From positions 496,001-560,000 of the forward strand of contig NHZP01000005.1 of assembly GCA_003313425.1 (NCBI GenBank): a DNA stretch of 64,000 bases, in the 5' to 3' direction. The first letter of the stretch is position 1. Each line of letters starts with the position of its first letter. A program made the position numbers and the translations under genes. Origin of the DNA: Pseudopyrenochaeta lycopersici (Eukaryota > Ascomycota > Dothideomycetes > Pleosporales > Pseudopyrenochaetaceae). The notes below the pieces were generated by a model. That model did not search any database. It was not told where the DNA came from and was given only the letters and a program-made list of their open reading frames with translations. Positions 47,856 through 61,700 of this stretch are shown here, piece by piece.

Positions 47856-50800
47856 CTAGATGTACCACATGACCTCCTTGAGACCACGCGCGTTTTGCAT
47901 GGCCATGAGGGGTCCGATCTCGACATTCATTTTGGAGGAGGATCCGGTCGAGGAGCCCTGGTCGGCCTTCGACTCCTTCTTACCAGAGGACACAGGGTTG
48001 TTGTTAACATGAGCACGAGCGCGGTCAGCAGCCAAGTGAGCATAGTAGACTGCAGGGTGGAGAGAAACCGGAGTCGTGGAGCGAACATACTGGTACGAGT
48101 GCTCGAAAATGAACTGCTGAAGCTCAGACGAGAGCCATTCACCTTCGTTCAGGATGCAATGGTAGTGAATGGGTCGAGCTGTACCCTTGATTGCAACATG
48201 CGAACAGAGGTAGAAGTCAAACTCGAAGGGGTGAGTGCAGCCAGCCTCCACCAATGTTCCAGGAAGTGGGTTGTTGTTCCGATCACCTTTGCCAGTGTCT
48301 GGGAAAAAGCGAATATGGTGCCGCTTCCCAGCAATGACAACAGTGAACTTGGGTGTCTCCTTGCAGCCGAGCTTACGGAAGCACTCCTTCATGTCGCGGA
48401 CCTCTTCTTCAAGAACAGCAGCATACTGTCCCTCCGAAACACCATCACGGATATATAAGACGCGTTGAGGAGGCTTGCCTTGACCGATGCGTTGCATCCA
48501 GTTCTTCGCCATGAAACCAAAATGATCGTCGATGTTGGAAGTGGTTACCATCTCAACGCGGTTGCCATTGGTCTGAACTTCAGCCCAGTACCTGAGGAAA
48601 TTCGTGTCTGCCGAGACGGTGATGGCTGCAAAGGACGCAGCCTCAGAAGAGGCGGCTCCAGGAGCTGGATGGGAGACGTCGGCCCCAACAATCATGGTGG
48701 GAATTGATGCAGATTTAGGAGCAATCCTGGGGATGAGCTGTGACTTGGCGACACAAGTGGCTCCGCCGAGCTTTGCGTTGATCTTCATGCACACGTTGGA
48801 GATGTACTGTGGAGTGGCAGTCAGGACATGCTTAGCCTGCAGTACCTGGGACGCAACGCCAAAGCGGATGTCGCAAGACTTCTTGATTCGGCGGTACACG
48901 TCGACGTTTCGGTCGTTTACAATGAAAAATAGAAGGTTGGGCGGCGTGGAGTATCTTGAGCAGGTCAGCGTAAGTTGGCAACAATTCGGATTATCTCTAG
49001 CACTTCATAGCACTTTGAGATGCTATTCGCGCCTTTGGACTCTGGAGGACTCTAACATGACCGCTAAGAGACAAGATAGATGACTTACCGATTACCGGTC
49101 TGGTTCCAAACCTTTTGTATCATGTCACCCCCGTCAGTGAGATTGCCAGGACCCATATAGGGCTTCTTGCCATGCTGAGGGTGAGATGCAATTACTCCAC
49201 CGTGAGACTCATAGATCTGGATGAATTTCTCGACGAAGGCATCGACCGCCATAGGAGGAGGGCTGCCACGACCCTGGATGCAGCAAACACCCCAGGCCTT
49301 GATGGGTCGTTCCTTATTGTTTATGGCGAACTTACGTCCATCCAACCTCCAGCGACCCTGAATGAGATCCTGAGGCTTGATGGTTGCTTCCTTGGAGCCT
49401 GGGCCAAAATGAACGGTTGGAGATGGAAGAATGCGCGCTTTTGTCTTCGCGGCAGTCGGATTGACCTGAAGTCCGTAATGTTGAAGGTATGGATCGTTAG
49501 CCCAGTTCAAGAGACGAACGCCCTGCTGAACAGCTGCCCAGCGATCCTTGGGAAGTGTCACAGCGAATTTGATCATGGCAGAAGTCTGCGTGTCGGACAG
49601 CTTAGTGTTATACCGCTGGTTCGCATCAATCTTGAGAACGTCCATCGGTAAATAGACGGGGCCCTTGCGGATTGTCTTCGTCATCTTGACAACCGGAATC
49701 CCAACCGTACAGTTGATGTTGTACTTTTGCTTGAAGTACTGATAGACGGTGATCTGCTTCAGATTCCTTGGGTCAACACCGGGGCGGCGGTCATCAGGAT
49801 CAGGGAAGGTGGCTTCGGTGGCGTCCATACCGACGAACTCATCAATGATCCACTTTGTTGGCGGATTAGTATGAGTTGCCGTAACGCCGACACGCTTGAA
49901 CCGCCGAAGGTCTTTCTTTAACAGAGAGTTTCTCCAGTCCCGCTTGGCATTCTTAAACATAGAGATGAACTGAGGTGGGCCGCAGTTGAATGCTTGGCTC
50001 ACAGAACGGGTGAGCTCTTGAGCGCGCCAGAAGGTGCCGTTGGCAACGTCGACATTGACTGATAGAGATTTGTTGTACCTATCATCAAGAACAGGGCGGA
50101 GCGAGGCAAAGACTCCCTTGAAGGCTTCAACACCGCCACCGAGATCGTAACGCTGCTCTCCACGCTGGAAGAAGCTTTTCTTGATTTGAGTGTATTTCTG
50201 CGACGGCCATTCACGCATTGTGTGATCGAAGAAATTGATGGTGTCGATACATTCAGTAGACCATGACGCTTGCCCATTGAGGAAGGCTTGAAGGTGCATA
50301 AAGTCCAACTGGCGCGTCCAACGAATATGGAGGGTGTGCTTGTTACCACGAGCCCCACTCTTGGTAGCCTTTCCCTCTTCGGCGTCAAGATCAACTGGGA
50401 TGCGGGTATCGTCTCGGTCAAGACGCTTGCCGGACCAACAAAGCTTATTGCCATCCCAGACCCACAGATTGGCGGGCTCACCAAGGGCAGATTTAACTGC
50501 CTTAGAATTCCATATCTTCTTGAGCAGGACACGCTTGGTGTAGTCTGCGGCATCACCGGTGTAGTAGAGCTTTAGAAGGTCAGCAGTGGTTGACAATGAT
50601 CGGAATAACATAGCCAGAACTTACATCATACTGATGAACAATAGTATTGGGCATCTTAACAACGTTGAAAGTGTTCAGGGTAATGCCACATTCCCTGCCG
50701 AAAGTGTTGAAATTCTTGGGTCGGGGTGGCAGCGCTTGCGGGAGAGTAATCTAGTTGTCTCTGTCAGAAACTTTTCTATCATGATTGCAGCGACACAAGG

Positions 50801-51136
50801 TAATGTCTTTGGGGAAGCTGGGAAGCAGAATTCACGAGAATGAAGTACAAGTGCTTGTGGGAAATATGTATGCATCTGCGAGTCGGGAATGAAATCTGCA
50901 CTTACACCACGAGCAGTGTACCAGCCAGCAATACCAAGGAACTCAGAAATGTTCTTGAGGTCGGTGGCCTTGGTGTATTCAACTGCTACCCTGGCATTGG
51001 GGTCGCGATTGCCATCAAGGCGAGGAATGGACTTCGGGATGGAACGCTGTGTTGCATCTCGCGAAGCCGAAGACCCAGCAGAAAAGCTTTGAAGCTGCTT
51101 CTCGCGCTTCGCGTTCTTCTTTGCTGGAGCGCCCAT
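47856..51136 (-). CDS. Argonaute (QDE-2-like), slicer residues present
   Basis: Four exons (50906-51136, 50625-50750, 49089-50569, 47856-48954), introns 155, 55 and 134 bp, give 978 residues. N domain (PRPKNFNTFG, MPNTIVHQYDLYYTGDAADY), linker, PAZ (EFVGMDATE, ITVYQYFKQKYNI, GPVYLPMDVLKI), MID and PIWI domains appear in order. The PIWI tetrad is complete: Asp 705 (VGADVSHPAPGA), Glu 747 (NGNRVEMV), Asp 783 (YIRDGVSEGQ) and His 919 (AVYYAHLAADRARAH), so RNA cleavage is predicted. Joins at QYD-LYYTG and GNR-YSTPP restore conserved blocks. The first intron (155 bp) is the least certain part of the model. The protein would load small RNAs for quelling-type silencing. A 5' UTR intron lies just upstream of the start. 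Confidence 0.94.
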
Positions 51137-53177
51137 GGCTGATTTCTGGATTGCATATTAGCCGTGTTCAAAAAGCGATATGCAGGTGACAGCGGCTTTG
51201 GGCTTTGGTGCAAAGGCATTACCAGTCAAGAAATGAGGCTCACGCCATGCGAAACGCTGGGAAATTGAGGTGGGGTACTTACGTTGTTGTTAGATTGGGT
51301 TTGACTGAGGAAGTGGTGTTGGGGTTGTTTATTCTGGATTGCTTATCGGCCTATGTATAGTCAGTCGGACTCCTCGAAAGCAGAAGCTGCGCTTCAAAAT
51401 GCTCGCAGGCAAATGAAATATCAGAAATGCGGGTGATAAGAAGCCTGGATTGAGGCAGGACTTACGAAAGCAGTGTTGAAACCAGCAGTGGGGATTAGGT
51501 AGCAGGTACAGAAGGTGAGGGTCAGAGGCTTTTTAAGTGTAAAGCAGGAGCACTTGTTTGGGGTGAAAACGAAAGAGGCAAGAGCGTTTGAGATTGCTTT
51601 GGTCACTCTGAGTTCAGCGCTACCAAAAGTGGTGGCAGTGAAAAGGAAAGGAGTGATGGTGAGGGAGAAAGGACGCAGGGATGTATCCTTACGTGGCGAT
51701 GTAGAGTAACCGATTAACTTTTTGTAATGGTGTTGACTGTACTGCTCACTGTGAGAGATCAAGTGACCAGCCCAATCTAATTGTCGTAAGTTAAGCGAAG
51801 CTTGTCGTCCTTTCCAAGGACACGTAGACAGCAGTGTCAGCCTTTTTGATGTAATGATTAAACCAGTTTGGGAGAAGAGTTGATCGTGGTAGTGTGAGGA
51901 AGGAGAGTCAGTGGAGGACGCTGTTTATATGGCGAGCTCCCTAGCCAAGGTACGCACTAGGTAGACCATTGAGTGATTGTCGATGTGGAAGAGAGTGAGA
52001 GAAGAAATGACGAGAGCAACAGAATAGCAAAATGAGGTGAGAACCGGTACTACATAGTCCCTTCAATGAAGTCTGAAGCATGACATGGCAGAACATTTCA
52101 CCTTGCGATAGGCTTTTAAAGATTGAGAAAGAATTACAGAAAATAGAGCAGCAGAGACAGAAGGATAGGGAATAAACAATGTGAAGTAGAATAACGAACA
52201 ACACGTAGAAGCCCAAGAAATGATCAATACATCCGGTACCCGATACGGGAGACACTACATCAACCCAAGCCTGAGCGAAACCACACGCATTACCGCATTC
52301 CCACAAACTTGATCGAAGTCCCGTGTAAACCCGCATGTCCAGAGACACCGCATGCCCACGTTCATCGCTTATTCAAGACAGCACAGTGCCTCAACTGTGA
52401 GGATACTTTCCAAGGCGAAAAGTAGGACCTAGCTACACAGGCATACGGAATAGATCGGCAGTTGCATTAAAGGGAAGATGGGAGTTGAGGTCGTGTGTGG
52501 TTGAGGCAGGGAAGGAAAGGGAAGGTGCGAAGGTGATGAATGCTCGCTTACGTAATGCGTCAGGGACTTGCTAGCAAGCTGGCACCGTTCAAGTATATTG
52601 ATAGCCGTGAACGGGCAACATTAGCCTTGACCCTCGAGGACAACCGAAAACCCAATATAGTACTGACATAAATCAATCACCACACATCACTCACAGTATG
52701 AACAAGCCTAACCTTATGAGTTTGGAAAAGCCTCCATTTCTAAACTTCAAATAAGGATACACTCATCACATCTCGACCAAAGCGAGCTATGTAAAAATGC
52801 ATATCCCCTTCCGCCCCAAAAACAGTCCGCTGAATGGCGATTTGGCCCAACGCCAGCGCTCATAGATCTGCCCAAGCAGAGTCTCAAAAAGAAAAAAAAA
52901 AAAAAATCAAACCCATTACCCAAATCCCGTGGTTCAATGCATGTAGCCGGATTTAGGAGTACAGTTTGTTTGTTTTTCGCCCGAGTGTGGAGAGAAGATA
53001 AAACGCCGGTTTATGCAATGCTGCGTGATGTGGCCTATCCCTTGACCGAAGTCTGCTGGTCCCACGATCTGTCAAGTAAAAGAGGTCGACAAGGATTACC
53101 ATCAAGGATACCTTCAATCTTTACATTTCCATACTTTTCCATAGTCACGGCTGCCAAATTAGCCTTTCGAGACCATT
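51137..53177. other. Intergenic, 2.0 kb, with Argonaute 5' leader
   Basis: Contains the Argonaute 5' UTR with its intron and, at the right, the 3' flank of RNA14. A 135-codon frame at 51941-52348 lacks ATG at its start and is not accepted. An A run lies at about 52892-52906. Confidence 0.4.
51146..51282 (-). other. Probable 5' UTR intron of Argonaute
   Basis: On the minus strand GTAAGT follows an AAC repeat; 137 bp later a GCTAAT branch and CCAG acceptor lie 9 bp before the ATG. All four splice elements are good. Confidence 0.65.
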
Positions 53178-56100
53178 TTACAGTCCCCATGCAGGAGGTG
53201 CGCCATGCGCTGCCACATGGCCCACGTTTGGATTTCCATATTTTTCTTGGATACTCTGCAATTGCTGTGCCGTGGTAGGTGTTGTTCCCCATCGCTGGGG
53301 CTGGACCTGCTGTATCGCCTGTCCAACCGATGCAGGTATCGGGACGCCGGTGACGTTCCTTAACATGTTCACGATAGCCTCAGGCTTGAATCGTGTTTCC
53401 TTATACGTGTGTGCCGGGGGAATGATACCAAGAAGGAAATTAATCTCGCGTGGAAGGGGCGCAGGACCAGGAGGCAACCCAACAGGTGTGTTACCGCTGG
53501 CAGTAGCGAGGTTGCGACGCGCGGCGTCAAGACGGCGGCCAGCTGCACCCTTCAACGGTGACTCGCCGCGGGCGAGTTTTCGGGGTTGAATACCGTCATC
53601 AGCATCTTCGAGAGGACGCTTGGGAGAATTAGTAACGGGAAGGAGGTTCCCTATGCGCGGTGAATTGGTTATGCCGGGCGAGGCAAGACGATGCTGTTCG
53701 GGTGCGACCTGTACAGGCAAGGCTGGTTGAGGTTCTTCAACGGATGGCATTACCGAAGGCATCACAGGTCTCATCTGCGTTCGTGGAGAGATGATAGGGC
53801 GGACTGTGGTAGGGTCGAAGGTTGGGCCAGCGAATCGCTGTGCGAAGCGTTGAAGTTGAGGATCTTCTGGGAAAAGTGTGACCATGCGCTGCTCAAGTTT
53901 TGAGATCTGAGCGAGCTCGCCAAATTGGGATTCGTAGTCGTGAAAGAAGACGAACAGCGACTTGGCCCTGTGGATGTTCTCAGGCTTAGCCGTCAGTTTT
54001 CCAACGACCGTTTCAAACACAGCGCGGGCATCTAGACATATTAATGCAAACTCATGGTATCTCCAGGATCAAATTCACTTACTGGTAGAGTCATTTAGCT
54101 TGATCAAGTGCTTAATGTACTCTAATGCAAAATGTTCATCTTCGGGAAAGAGCTTCATGCCGCGCTCGAAAATCTTCTGGGCGGCCGGATCTTGGTAACA
54201 GTGATGTTCGATGAGTGCGCTGACGACATAAGCCTCGCTCAATAGCTTGCCCCTTTTGCGGGCTTCAGTAAAGACGCCGCGGAATCCAGCAATGTCTTCC
54301 TTAGCATTGCCTTTGCCCTGGACACGTCGGATAGCTCTCATCAAGGCGATCCAGGCATATGTGAGAGTCTTCTTAAGATTTAGTGTCTGCGCATTGTATC
54401 CAGCAGCGATAGCCTGCAACTGAGTGTTGAAGGGGTCTTCCTTTTCTTTCAAACGTCGCGCGGCTTGCACTTCGTCATCATCGTCCGCGTCGTCGCCGTT
54501 CTGTGCAATAGCCCGCGCAGCTTCATCGGCCTTTTTCTGTGCTTCAAACTGTTCTCGTGCTCGAGCGATTGAATGCTCTTCTCGCTTTTTGGTCTGCGTT
54601 GTGAGGTCGTAGATGGTGTCCAAGAGCTTCATGTATGGCTCACGTACAGCTTTGCCCTTTGCAATAATACCTGGCTGGCCATCCTCAAAATCGGTGCGTA
54701 GTTCGACCTGGCTGCCTTTCCTGAAGGCGAGGAGGCAGCTCTCTGGGTTGGCCTCAATACCGTCGGACAAGAACTTGTCACCTTCTGGTTGTAGTCCGTT
54801 CTCAAAGCACCACTCCGCTGCCTCGAACCATAGCTCAGGCCAGAAACGAAGAGCCATTAGAGCATTCTTGTACAAGTGTAGAACACGGGCTTCATAGAGC
54901 TTGCGGTCGTCAGTTGCGCACTCGATCGGGTCGCTCTTTTCCCACTGAATCCAGTTCTTCCATAGCTTCACTTGATTCATGTATTCCTCGTAACCGTCAA
55001 ATCCTGGTGCGGGCGGCAGCTTAGGTAGTGTGGTTCGGTTAACACCTCGCGTGATGTTGTTATCGAGAACGTTGATTGCGCTTCGTGCGGTCATGTATGA
55101 TGGTGACTTTTCTTGAAGATGTTTGCGCCCCTGCGCATAGCGTTAGTTGTAGCTCATTCATGGACCACGACTGTAGACGTACCGAGGCTTTATTCAAACC
55201 CATCTCGAACTTATCGTAGTCCCGCCAAATCTCCAAAGTAGCGTTATGGGGAATGGAAACGGCACGCTGGTATACCTTTCGCAACGTGTCCATCTTCTGC
55301 ATGTCTTGCCAGGAGGTTCCACCAAGAACGCCGGGACCGGTCTTGAGCATCTCAAGATAATCGATCCAGAGCTTCCCAGCATTAACGTCAATACCGACCT
55401 GACCTAGTACAAATTCATACGCTTGGGTGATGATCTGGCGGTTCTGGCCATTCTGATCAGTGGTCAAGTTGTAGCGACGTCGGATGAAGTCGATGTAGGA
55501 AGAGTAAAGCGCAACATAAGGAGCTAAGGGAACGGAACGACCGAAAATGACCTCAACCTTGGACAGCTCATCAAGCTCAGTCTCGAAAGCAACGTACTCG
55601 ACCCATTGCTCGCCCTAAACAAATTAGTGAAATCACATGAATGCTGAACAAAGCCACTGACCGATGTGGGAAAGACCTTGAGGAAGCGTTCAAAGACGGC
55701 TCGTGCGTCGTCGTGTTTATGTCGCCTGCGATGCTCCTCAATTAGACTCAGCCATGCTTCGATGTCACCACGCGGATCTTCAGCAATGCGATCTTCAAGG
55801 ATGCCAACGCGATCCTGTGGAAGACGTGCCTTTGGCAGAGAAGTAGTAGGAGTAGGAGTAGGTGGAGCTACAGACTGGCGCGCTGAAGCGACAGTCAAGA
55901 GGTCTGGAGCACCTTGCTTAGTAGCGTCTGGAACAGGCGTATTGCCATTTGGAAGAGTAGAAGCAACAGAGGGAGCAGGCTCATTGACAGCGACAGAAGC
56001 AGAGAAAGTGGCAGCACCCTGATCTTGTGCACTATGTAACTGTACATCTGGGTTGGGAAGTGTATTGTTTGGTGTGTTTGTAAAAGATCGCTGTGGAGAC

Positions 56101-56483
56101 TCTGCAGCCCCAAAGGCATTTTGCAGCGTGACACTCGCCGCCTTCTGCTGCACAGCAGGCTCCTCTTCCTCGTCCTCGCTCTCGTCGACAAACCCACCCA
56201 CGGTCCGCGGTCGCTTCGACGGCGTTGGCGCAGCGGACACCTCAGCAGAGGCCTGGGCAGATGGAGGCTTTGGCCCGTCCTCATCCTCGCCGTTGGCGGC
56301 CAGAGGTGGTGAGTTGGCTGTAGACTCCGGCATCGATGCCGACTGTGACGCTTGCGGGGAGAATGTGCCGGCAGGGTCGTATTCCTCCTCATCAGCAGGC
56401 GCGTCGTCCATTACATAGCTTGCCGAAGGGTCATACTCGTCCTTTTGCGCCTCGAGGAAAGCGAGCTCAGCATCGTCCGCCAT
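53178..56483 (-). CDS. RNA14: mRNA 3'-end processing protein RNA14 (CstF-77)
   Basis: Four exons (55662-56483, 55183-55614, 54083-55130, 53178-54031), introns 47, 52 and 51 bp, give 1051 residues. The acidic disordered start (MADDAELAFLEAQKDEYDP) is followed by HAT repeats: DIEAWLSLIEEHRR, ARAVFERFLKVFPTS, EQWVEYVAFETELDELSKVE, LWIDYLEMLKTG, TLRKVYQRAVSIPH, LWKNWIQWEKSDP and ALRFWPELWFEAAEWCFENG. The C-terminal part (residues from about 770) is the Suf domain tail with Pro-rich segments and the monkeytail-like end around FLLGIIPPAHTY. RNA14 pairs with RNA15 in cleavage factor IA for polyadenylation. Start 56483 is the first ATG; the upstream frame uses only GTG. It shares a 622-bp region with GMH1. 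Confidence 0.96.
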
Positions 56484-57105
56484 TGCTGCAATTGAGGAAA
56501 GCACTGTAGTGGATTATCAGGGTTGGGGCCGTGAAGAATAGAGGAGATGTTGATTACGATTTGCGCACGTGTGGGCGCCTCAAAGACAATGGATCCTTTT
56601 GTCGCGTGGCTCCTCCAGACAGAGGGTGCGGAGCTGGGGGAGGAGGCGGAACGAGCGCTCACGGCCTTGCCTGCGCTTTAGGCAGATGCAAAGGCTGCGT
56701 GAACAGGTTGCGAGATGCGCGGAGGTTGCAGAGATGATGCGCAGCGCTCTTGGAGGTGTTGGTGTGAGAGTTGCAAGGAGACAAGCAAAGACGATGCATG
56801 TCGGCTTCGCGCTCTATTCCCCGGACGGAGACTTGCAGCCTCGTTGCTTGGCGCCGGGGCTGGCGCTTAAGCTGCTACGGCGATGTCATTGTCCAGGTAC
56901 CCAACACGCCGTCGCCGTAAACTGAGCATCACGCGATTCACAGCGCTGTGCTTTGATCATGGCCATTCGAAGCATTCCGTGACATTATTCATCCCGCGAC
57001 GCGCATACCGTGCCCCATTGACGCTTGTCACGGCGCTACAACCTGTCTGACAGCTGCGACAGTTGCCTACCGAACGGCTTTCCCACGACACCACCAAAAG
57101 CCACC
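56484..57105. promoter_or_regulatory. Divergent intergenic region, RNA14 / GMH1
   Basis: The 622 bp hold both 5' flanks. Plus-strand frames at 56531-56925 have no domain and are rejected. Confidence 0.5.
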
Positions 57106-58121
57106 ATGAACATTTCCTTACCGAGACCTACCGGCGGCCCCGCAAACTTCGGGGCCACGCCTCCATCCCGGCGGAATGAGGCCCGAATGCCGCGCTTCTT
57201 CAAGCGCCTGTTCAAGTTCCCGCAGATGGACTTTGAGATGGCCATATGGGAAATCATGAGCCTCATCATAGCGCCAAAGAAGGTTTTCCGGCAAATATAC
57301 TACCATGTATGCCCTCCTCACAGACCATGTCTCTCCAACGTACTCGGGTCTTTGCAACAGCGACCTCGAGCCCACCTTCCTTTGCTCACATCAACGTGGC
57401 ACGTCTCAGCACCATGACACTAACACCCTGAACAGAAACAGACAACAAAAACTTACCACCGCCCGGACCCCTCTTTCACCTACCTCCTTTCCTTCTTCCT
57501 GACCCTTACCTCCCTCGCCTGGGGCTTCGCCTACGCCAAGGGCTTCACGCAGACGCTCCACATAACCCTCGTCTTCATATTTGGCCATTTCCTACTCCTG
57601 TCCCTCCTCACAGCGACCCTGTTCTTCTTCCTTGTGGGCCGACTCTTAGGGCCAGGGAACTCACTGCTGCCTGGACGGAGGAGAGGGCTGTACAATCTGG
57701 GCGAGGTAGAGGGAGGAGCGGGGAAGGAAGAGCTGGAGTTTGGGTATTGTTGGGATGTAGCGATTAGGGCGTTTGTTCCCGTTTGGGTGTTTCTGTATGT
57801 GGTGCAGTTTCTGTGCATGCCGCTTGTTGGCACAGATCATTGGTAAGTCCCATTGCAGCATTATGAGAATGTGGCCGTTCTGACATGACCAGGGTTTCCA
57901 TCCTCCTCTCAAATACGCTCTACCTCCTCGCGCTGAACTACTACTTCATCATCACCTTCCTAGGCTACAACGCCCTACCCTTTCTCCACCACACAGAGCT
58001 ACTCCTCGTCCCAATAGCCGTCACTACTATACTATGGTTCGCCTCCTTATTCGGCTTCAACATGTCCCGACACTTTGCCCCGGTATTATGGGCGGGTGCT
58101 CGCTTGCGAAAGCAAGTGTAA
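57106..58121 (+). CDS. GMH1: UNC-50 family Golgi membrane protein (Gmh1)
   Basis: Exons 57106-57306, 57436-57842 and 57893-58121 are joined over introns of 129 and 50 bp, giving 278 residues. The family hallmark spans the first junction: FPQMDFEMAIWEIMSLIIAP, KKVFRQIYYH, then KQTTKTYHRPDPSF. About five hydrophobic segments follow (SFFLTLTSLAWGFAY; ITLVFIFGHFLLLSLLTATL; VWVFLYVVQFLCMPL; LYLLALNYYFIITFLGY; IAVTTILWFASLFGF). Yeast Gmh1 binds the Arf-GEFs Gea1/Gea2 at the Golgi; C. elegans UNC-50 is needed for receptor trafficking. Between the second and third segments is a loop with GEVEGGAGKEELEFGYCWDV. Start ACCATGA is well placed. Confidence 0.94.
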
Positions 58122-58746
58122 AGACACCATACCAAAGAACAGAAACGCAAAGAGACGGGTAGACTTGCAACGACACGAAACCAATGCTGGTATCATAAAG
58201 GCTGGGATGCTTTTATAACATGTACAAAAGGACTAATGGCACCCTGTATCTCTCCCAGGAGTTTGGCGCAGACACATTACCTCGCTTCGGAGCAAAGGTA
58301 TCATAGCATTTATAGCGCGCATTTGATCAAACCTTCGTTTACTCTTAAGCGCCCGCCTCTCCGTCCCTTTTCCATCTGCAACAGAATTCGTGTGCCCAAT
58401 GTTCCTCACCTGTCACTCAGAAACTCCTTTCCACCCAAGTACACGCCCATACGATTCGCTGATAATAACCGCCTGAAGAATTGACAGTTGTGTACACCAT
58501 TACATTTTAGTATACATAAAGACACTTCATGACAAATATGCGCAGTGTCTTTGCTACTTTTATTACGGGAGTATATACTTTAACACATATCTATATGCAC
58601 AGTGTTCGTAATCTTACATCGCCAGATCGCCGGTCCATGCTGCTGTAACCACACATTTCTCCTACTTTTGAATTGCACAGCACCACCAAAAATGCATCTA
58701 TACCCTTCGCCGCCATAATGTACACCTAGAAACAAAACAACCCTTC
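58122..58746. other. Convergent 3' flanks of GMH1 and mtIF2
   Basis: No gene recognised; presumably both 3' UTRs. Confidence 0.45.
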
Positions 58747-61700
58747 TCACAAAGTCCTCTTTTCGAACTTCTCCTCGTAACACTGGATGCGGTCGCCGAT
58801 CTGGAAGTCTGCCCAATCTTCAAAGGAGATGCCACATTCAGTGTCCTTTCGCATCTGCTCAACGTCTTTCTTCTGGTTCTTTAAGCTATTGACAACACCT
58901 GCATGTTCAAATTAGCATATGTACGAATAATCCAGGCAAGAGTGGGGAGGAAGGAGATGAAAACATACCGTCGTGGACCACATCGTCGCCACGGAGCACA
59001 CGAGCTTTGGTATTGAGATTGACGAGGCCATTGCGAACCTTGGAGCCTGCGACCTTCATCTTCTTTCTGCCTCCGAGACCGATTTCGAAGACGGCTGCGA
59101 TTTCGGCTTCGCCAATGACTTTCTGCACGACCTTTGGCTTCAACTTCTCGCTCAGCAAGTCTTTCACATTCTCCACCACACGATAGATGATATTGCTGTC
59201 CAAAATCTTGACGCCCTTCTCCTCTGCAAGCTTAGCAACATGGTTTGGTATGGTCGTGTTGAAGTTGACAACATGGCCCTGCGCATCAGCGGCATGGGAG
59301 ATGTCAAATTCTGAGGGCGACCCAACACCGTGTCGAAGAATGCGGGTCGATACTTCGGCGTTGCCGAGGGCGGAAATAGAGTCGATCACTGCTTCCACGG
59401 AGCCTGAGACGTCGCCTTTGATGATAAAGCTCACTACCTCAGGCCCAGTCGCCTTGCTCTCTCCTACTGTCGCTTCCTCACCATTTGCTGCAGTCTTCTC
59501 GGCAGCTGATTCGGCCTCACGGCGTTCAGCCTCGAGACGGCGGGATTCATTAATGGCTTCCATGTCCCGCGCCATCTGCTCCCTCTCCACCTTCTCCGTG
59601 CGCAGACTGGACACGGAGGTGGCCTGTTGTTCGTCGGCAGCCTGGAGTGCTTCATCGCCAGCAATGGGCTGGTCGCGCCATCCGTCCACTTCGACTGCCA
59701 TACCCGGTCCGACTTCCTTGACCATGACACCTGCTTCGTTGCGCAGACTGCGTACACGGGTCCAGGTTGTACCTGCTACAAGAGCTGTGCCTTGACGAAG
59801 AGTACCGCTGCGGACGAGAACTGTGGCCACACGGCCGCATTTCTTAGTCGTGCCCTCCAGCACCCAGCCTTCTACAGGAGCTTCAGGATCTGCGCGGTGA
59901 TCTAGCATCTCGGAAAGTGTGGAGATGGCTTCTTCTAGCTCCGGAATACCTTGACCAGTCTTGCCGCTGACGCATACCGTTTGGACGTCACCGCCAAAGT
60001 CTTCGATCTCGATGCCGTGGCGGCCGAGGTCGAGCTTGACAGCATTAGGATCGGCAGCTTGTTTGTCGATCTTATTAATCGCAACAATTATAGGTACGTT
60101 TGCTGCTTGTGCATGCTTTATCGCCTCCACAGTCTGAGGCATAACCGAGTCGTCAGCGGCTACCACTAAGACAACAATGTCGGTAACATTCGCACCACGA
60201 GCGCGCATTGTCTCGAAAGCAGAGTGGCCAGGCGTATCAAGGAATGTGATCTTCTTTCCGTTGGCAAGAGGGACGCTGAATGCACCGATATGCTGTGTAA
60301 TGCCTCCAAATTCAGAAGCGGCAACACTTGTCGAGCGCATGTAGTCCAGGATCGTAGTCTTCCCGTGATCAACATGACCCATGATCGTGACTACAGGTGG
60401 CCGAGGGGGAAGCTCAGCATACACCTCAGGCTCGACAGCAGGCGCAGGGTAAAGATCACCATCGTCTTCCTGAGCCTGGAAAATAGGTTCGTAATTGTAC
60501 TCCTGCGCGATGAGACCAGCATGTTCAGCGTTCAAGATGTGATCGTTCTGAACCTCTTCGAATCCTAGCTCTTCCAGCTTCTGCACAAAGTCTTCGACTC
60601 TCAACTTCAAGGCGCCAGCAAGGTTGGCTACGCTGATATACTCTGGTAGCGATATGGGTACGGGCTCATTCTTCGCAGCCTGTGCGGCCTTCTTCGCTTC
60701 CGCTCGCAAACGCTTGCGATCCTGCTTGTTGACGTAGGGTCGGTCATCTTCCTCTTCTTCAGCCCGTTGCACACGTCGACCACGATTTCCTCCTCTCCGT
60801 CGCTCTGGCTCTTCGTACCGGTTCTTGACTTCCATCGGCTCATCAAATTCGAATCGACTTCGTCTTCTATCTTGATCCACATTGCGGCGTCTGCTCTCTT
60901 CTGTGTCCAGGACCTGGGCTGATTGTCCGACTTCCAAGTTGTCACCCTTCTTTCTAACCCAGTTTGCAGCTGCATCTGCAAGTGATTCTTCGTTAATTGA
61001 AGAGCGCGCTCCATATCGTTGAGAAGGTTCGGTTCGTTGAAAATGCGCTGGCCGATACATCGTTGTCCGCTGTTCAGTTCTCTGTTCTGGGCGTGGCGCT
61101 TGCTCTGTTCGCTGTTCACGAAGCGTCGGCTTTGTTGGGCAAGCAACGCTCATATGGTCTATCGAGCCACAGTGCCAGCATTTCCGCTGCACATTGGAGT
61201 TCCTCGCGAACGGTTGGTATGGCTTGGGCGTGCGATTGCTGGAGGTCGCAGCATTTCCAAGCAGCTTAGATATCTCCTCTTGGTCTAGCATGCTTCTCCG
61301 TGGAGGAGGTCTCGATACCTGCGGTGGTCTTCGATCATCTAGTCCAACTTGCGCGCGGTCCGGCTGTGGTTCAGTTCGCCGCCTCAAGTGGCCTGACCCG
61401 AAAGCTGGTGTGTTCACTTGCGGTCTTGAGTCCATGTTGACTTTGTATCGATTTTGTGGTGAGGGCCGGTTATCAGCATATCTGTCACTGTTGCCTTCTC
61501 TTCGTCCCATAGGCGCAAATCTGTCTCTGCTCTGATTGCGTCCAGGTCCATCGAAGATACCACCCCTGTTCATCGGCCTGCGGTCTGCCGAAGGTTGTCT
61601 TTGCATCTGCGATGATTGCTGGGGCATTTGCTGGCCAAAAGGAGTTCTCAATCTCTGTGCAGGTGCCATATAACCCCCTTGGGGTTGTGCGGGAAGGCTG

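Noticed and set aside
47628..48707. Plus-strand frames of up to 276 codons opposite Argonaute exon 4
   Set aside because: They are the complement of a fully conserved PIWI domain and have no domain of their own.
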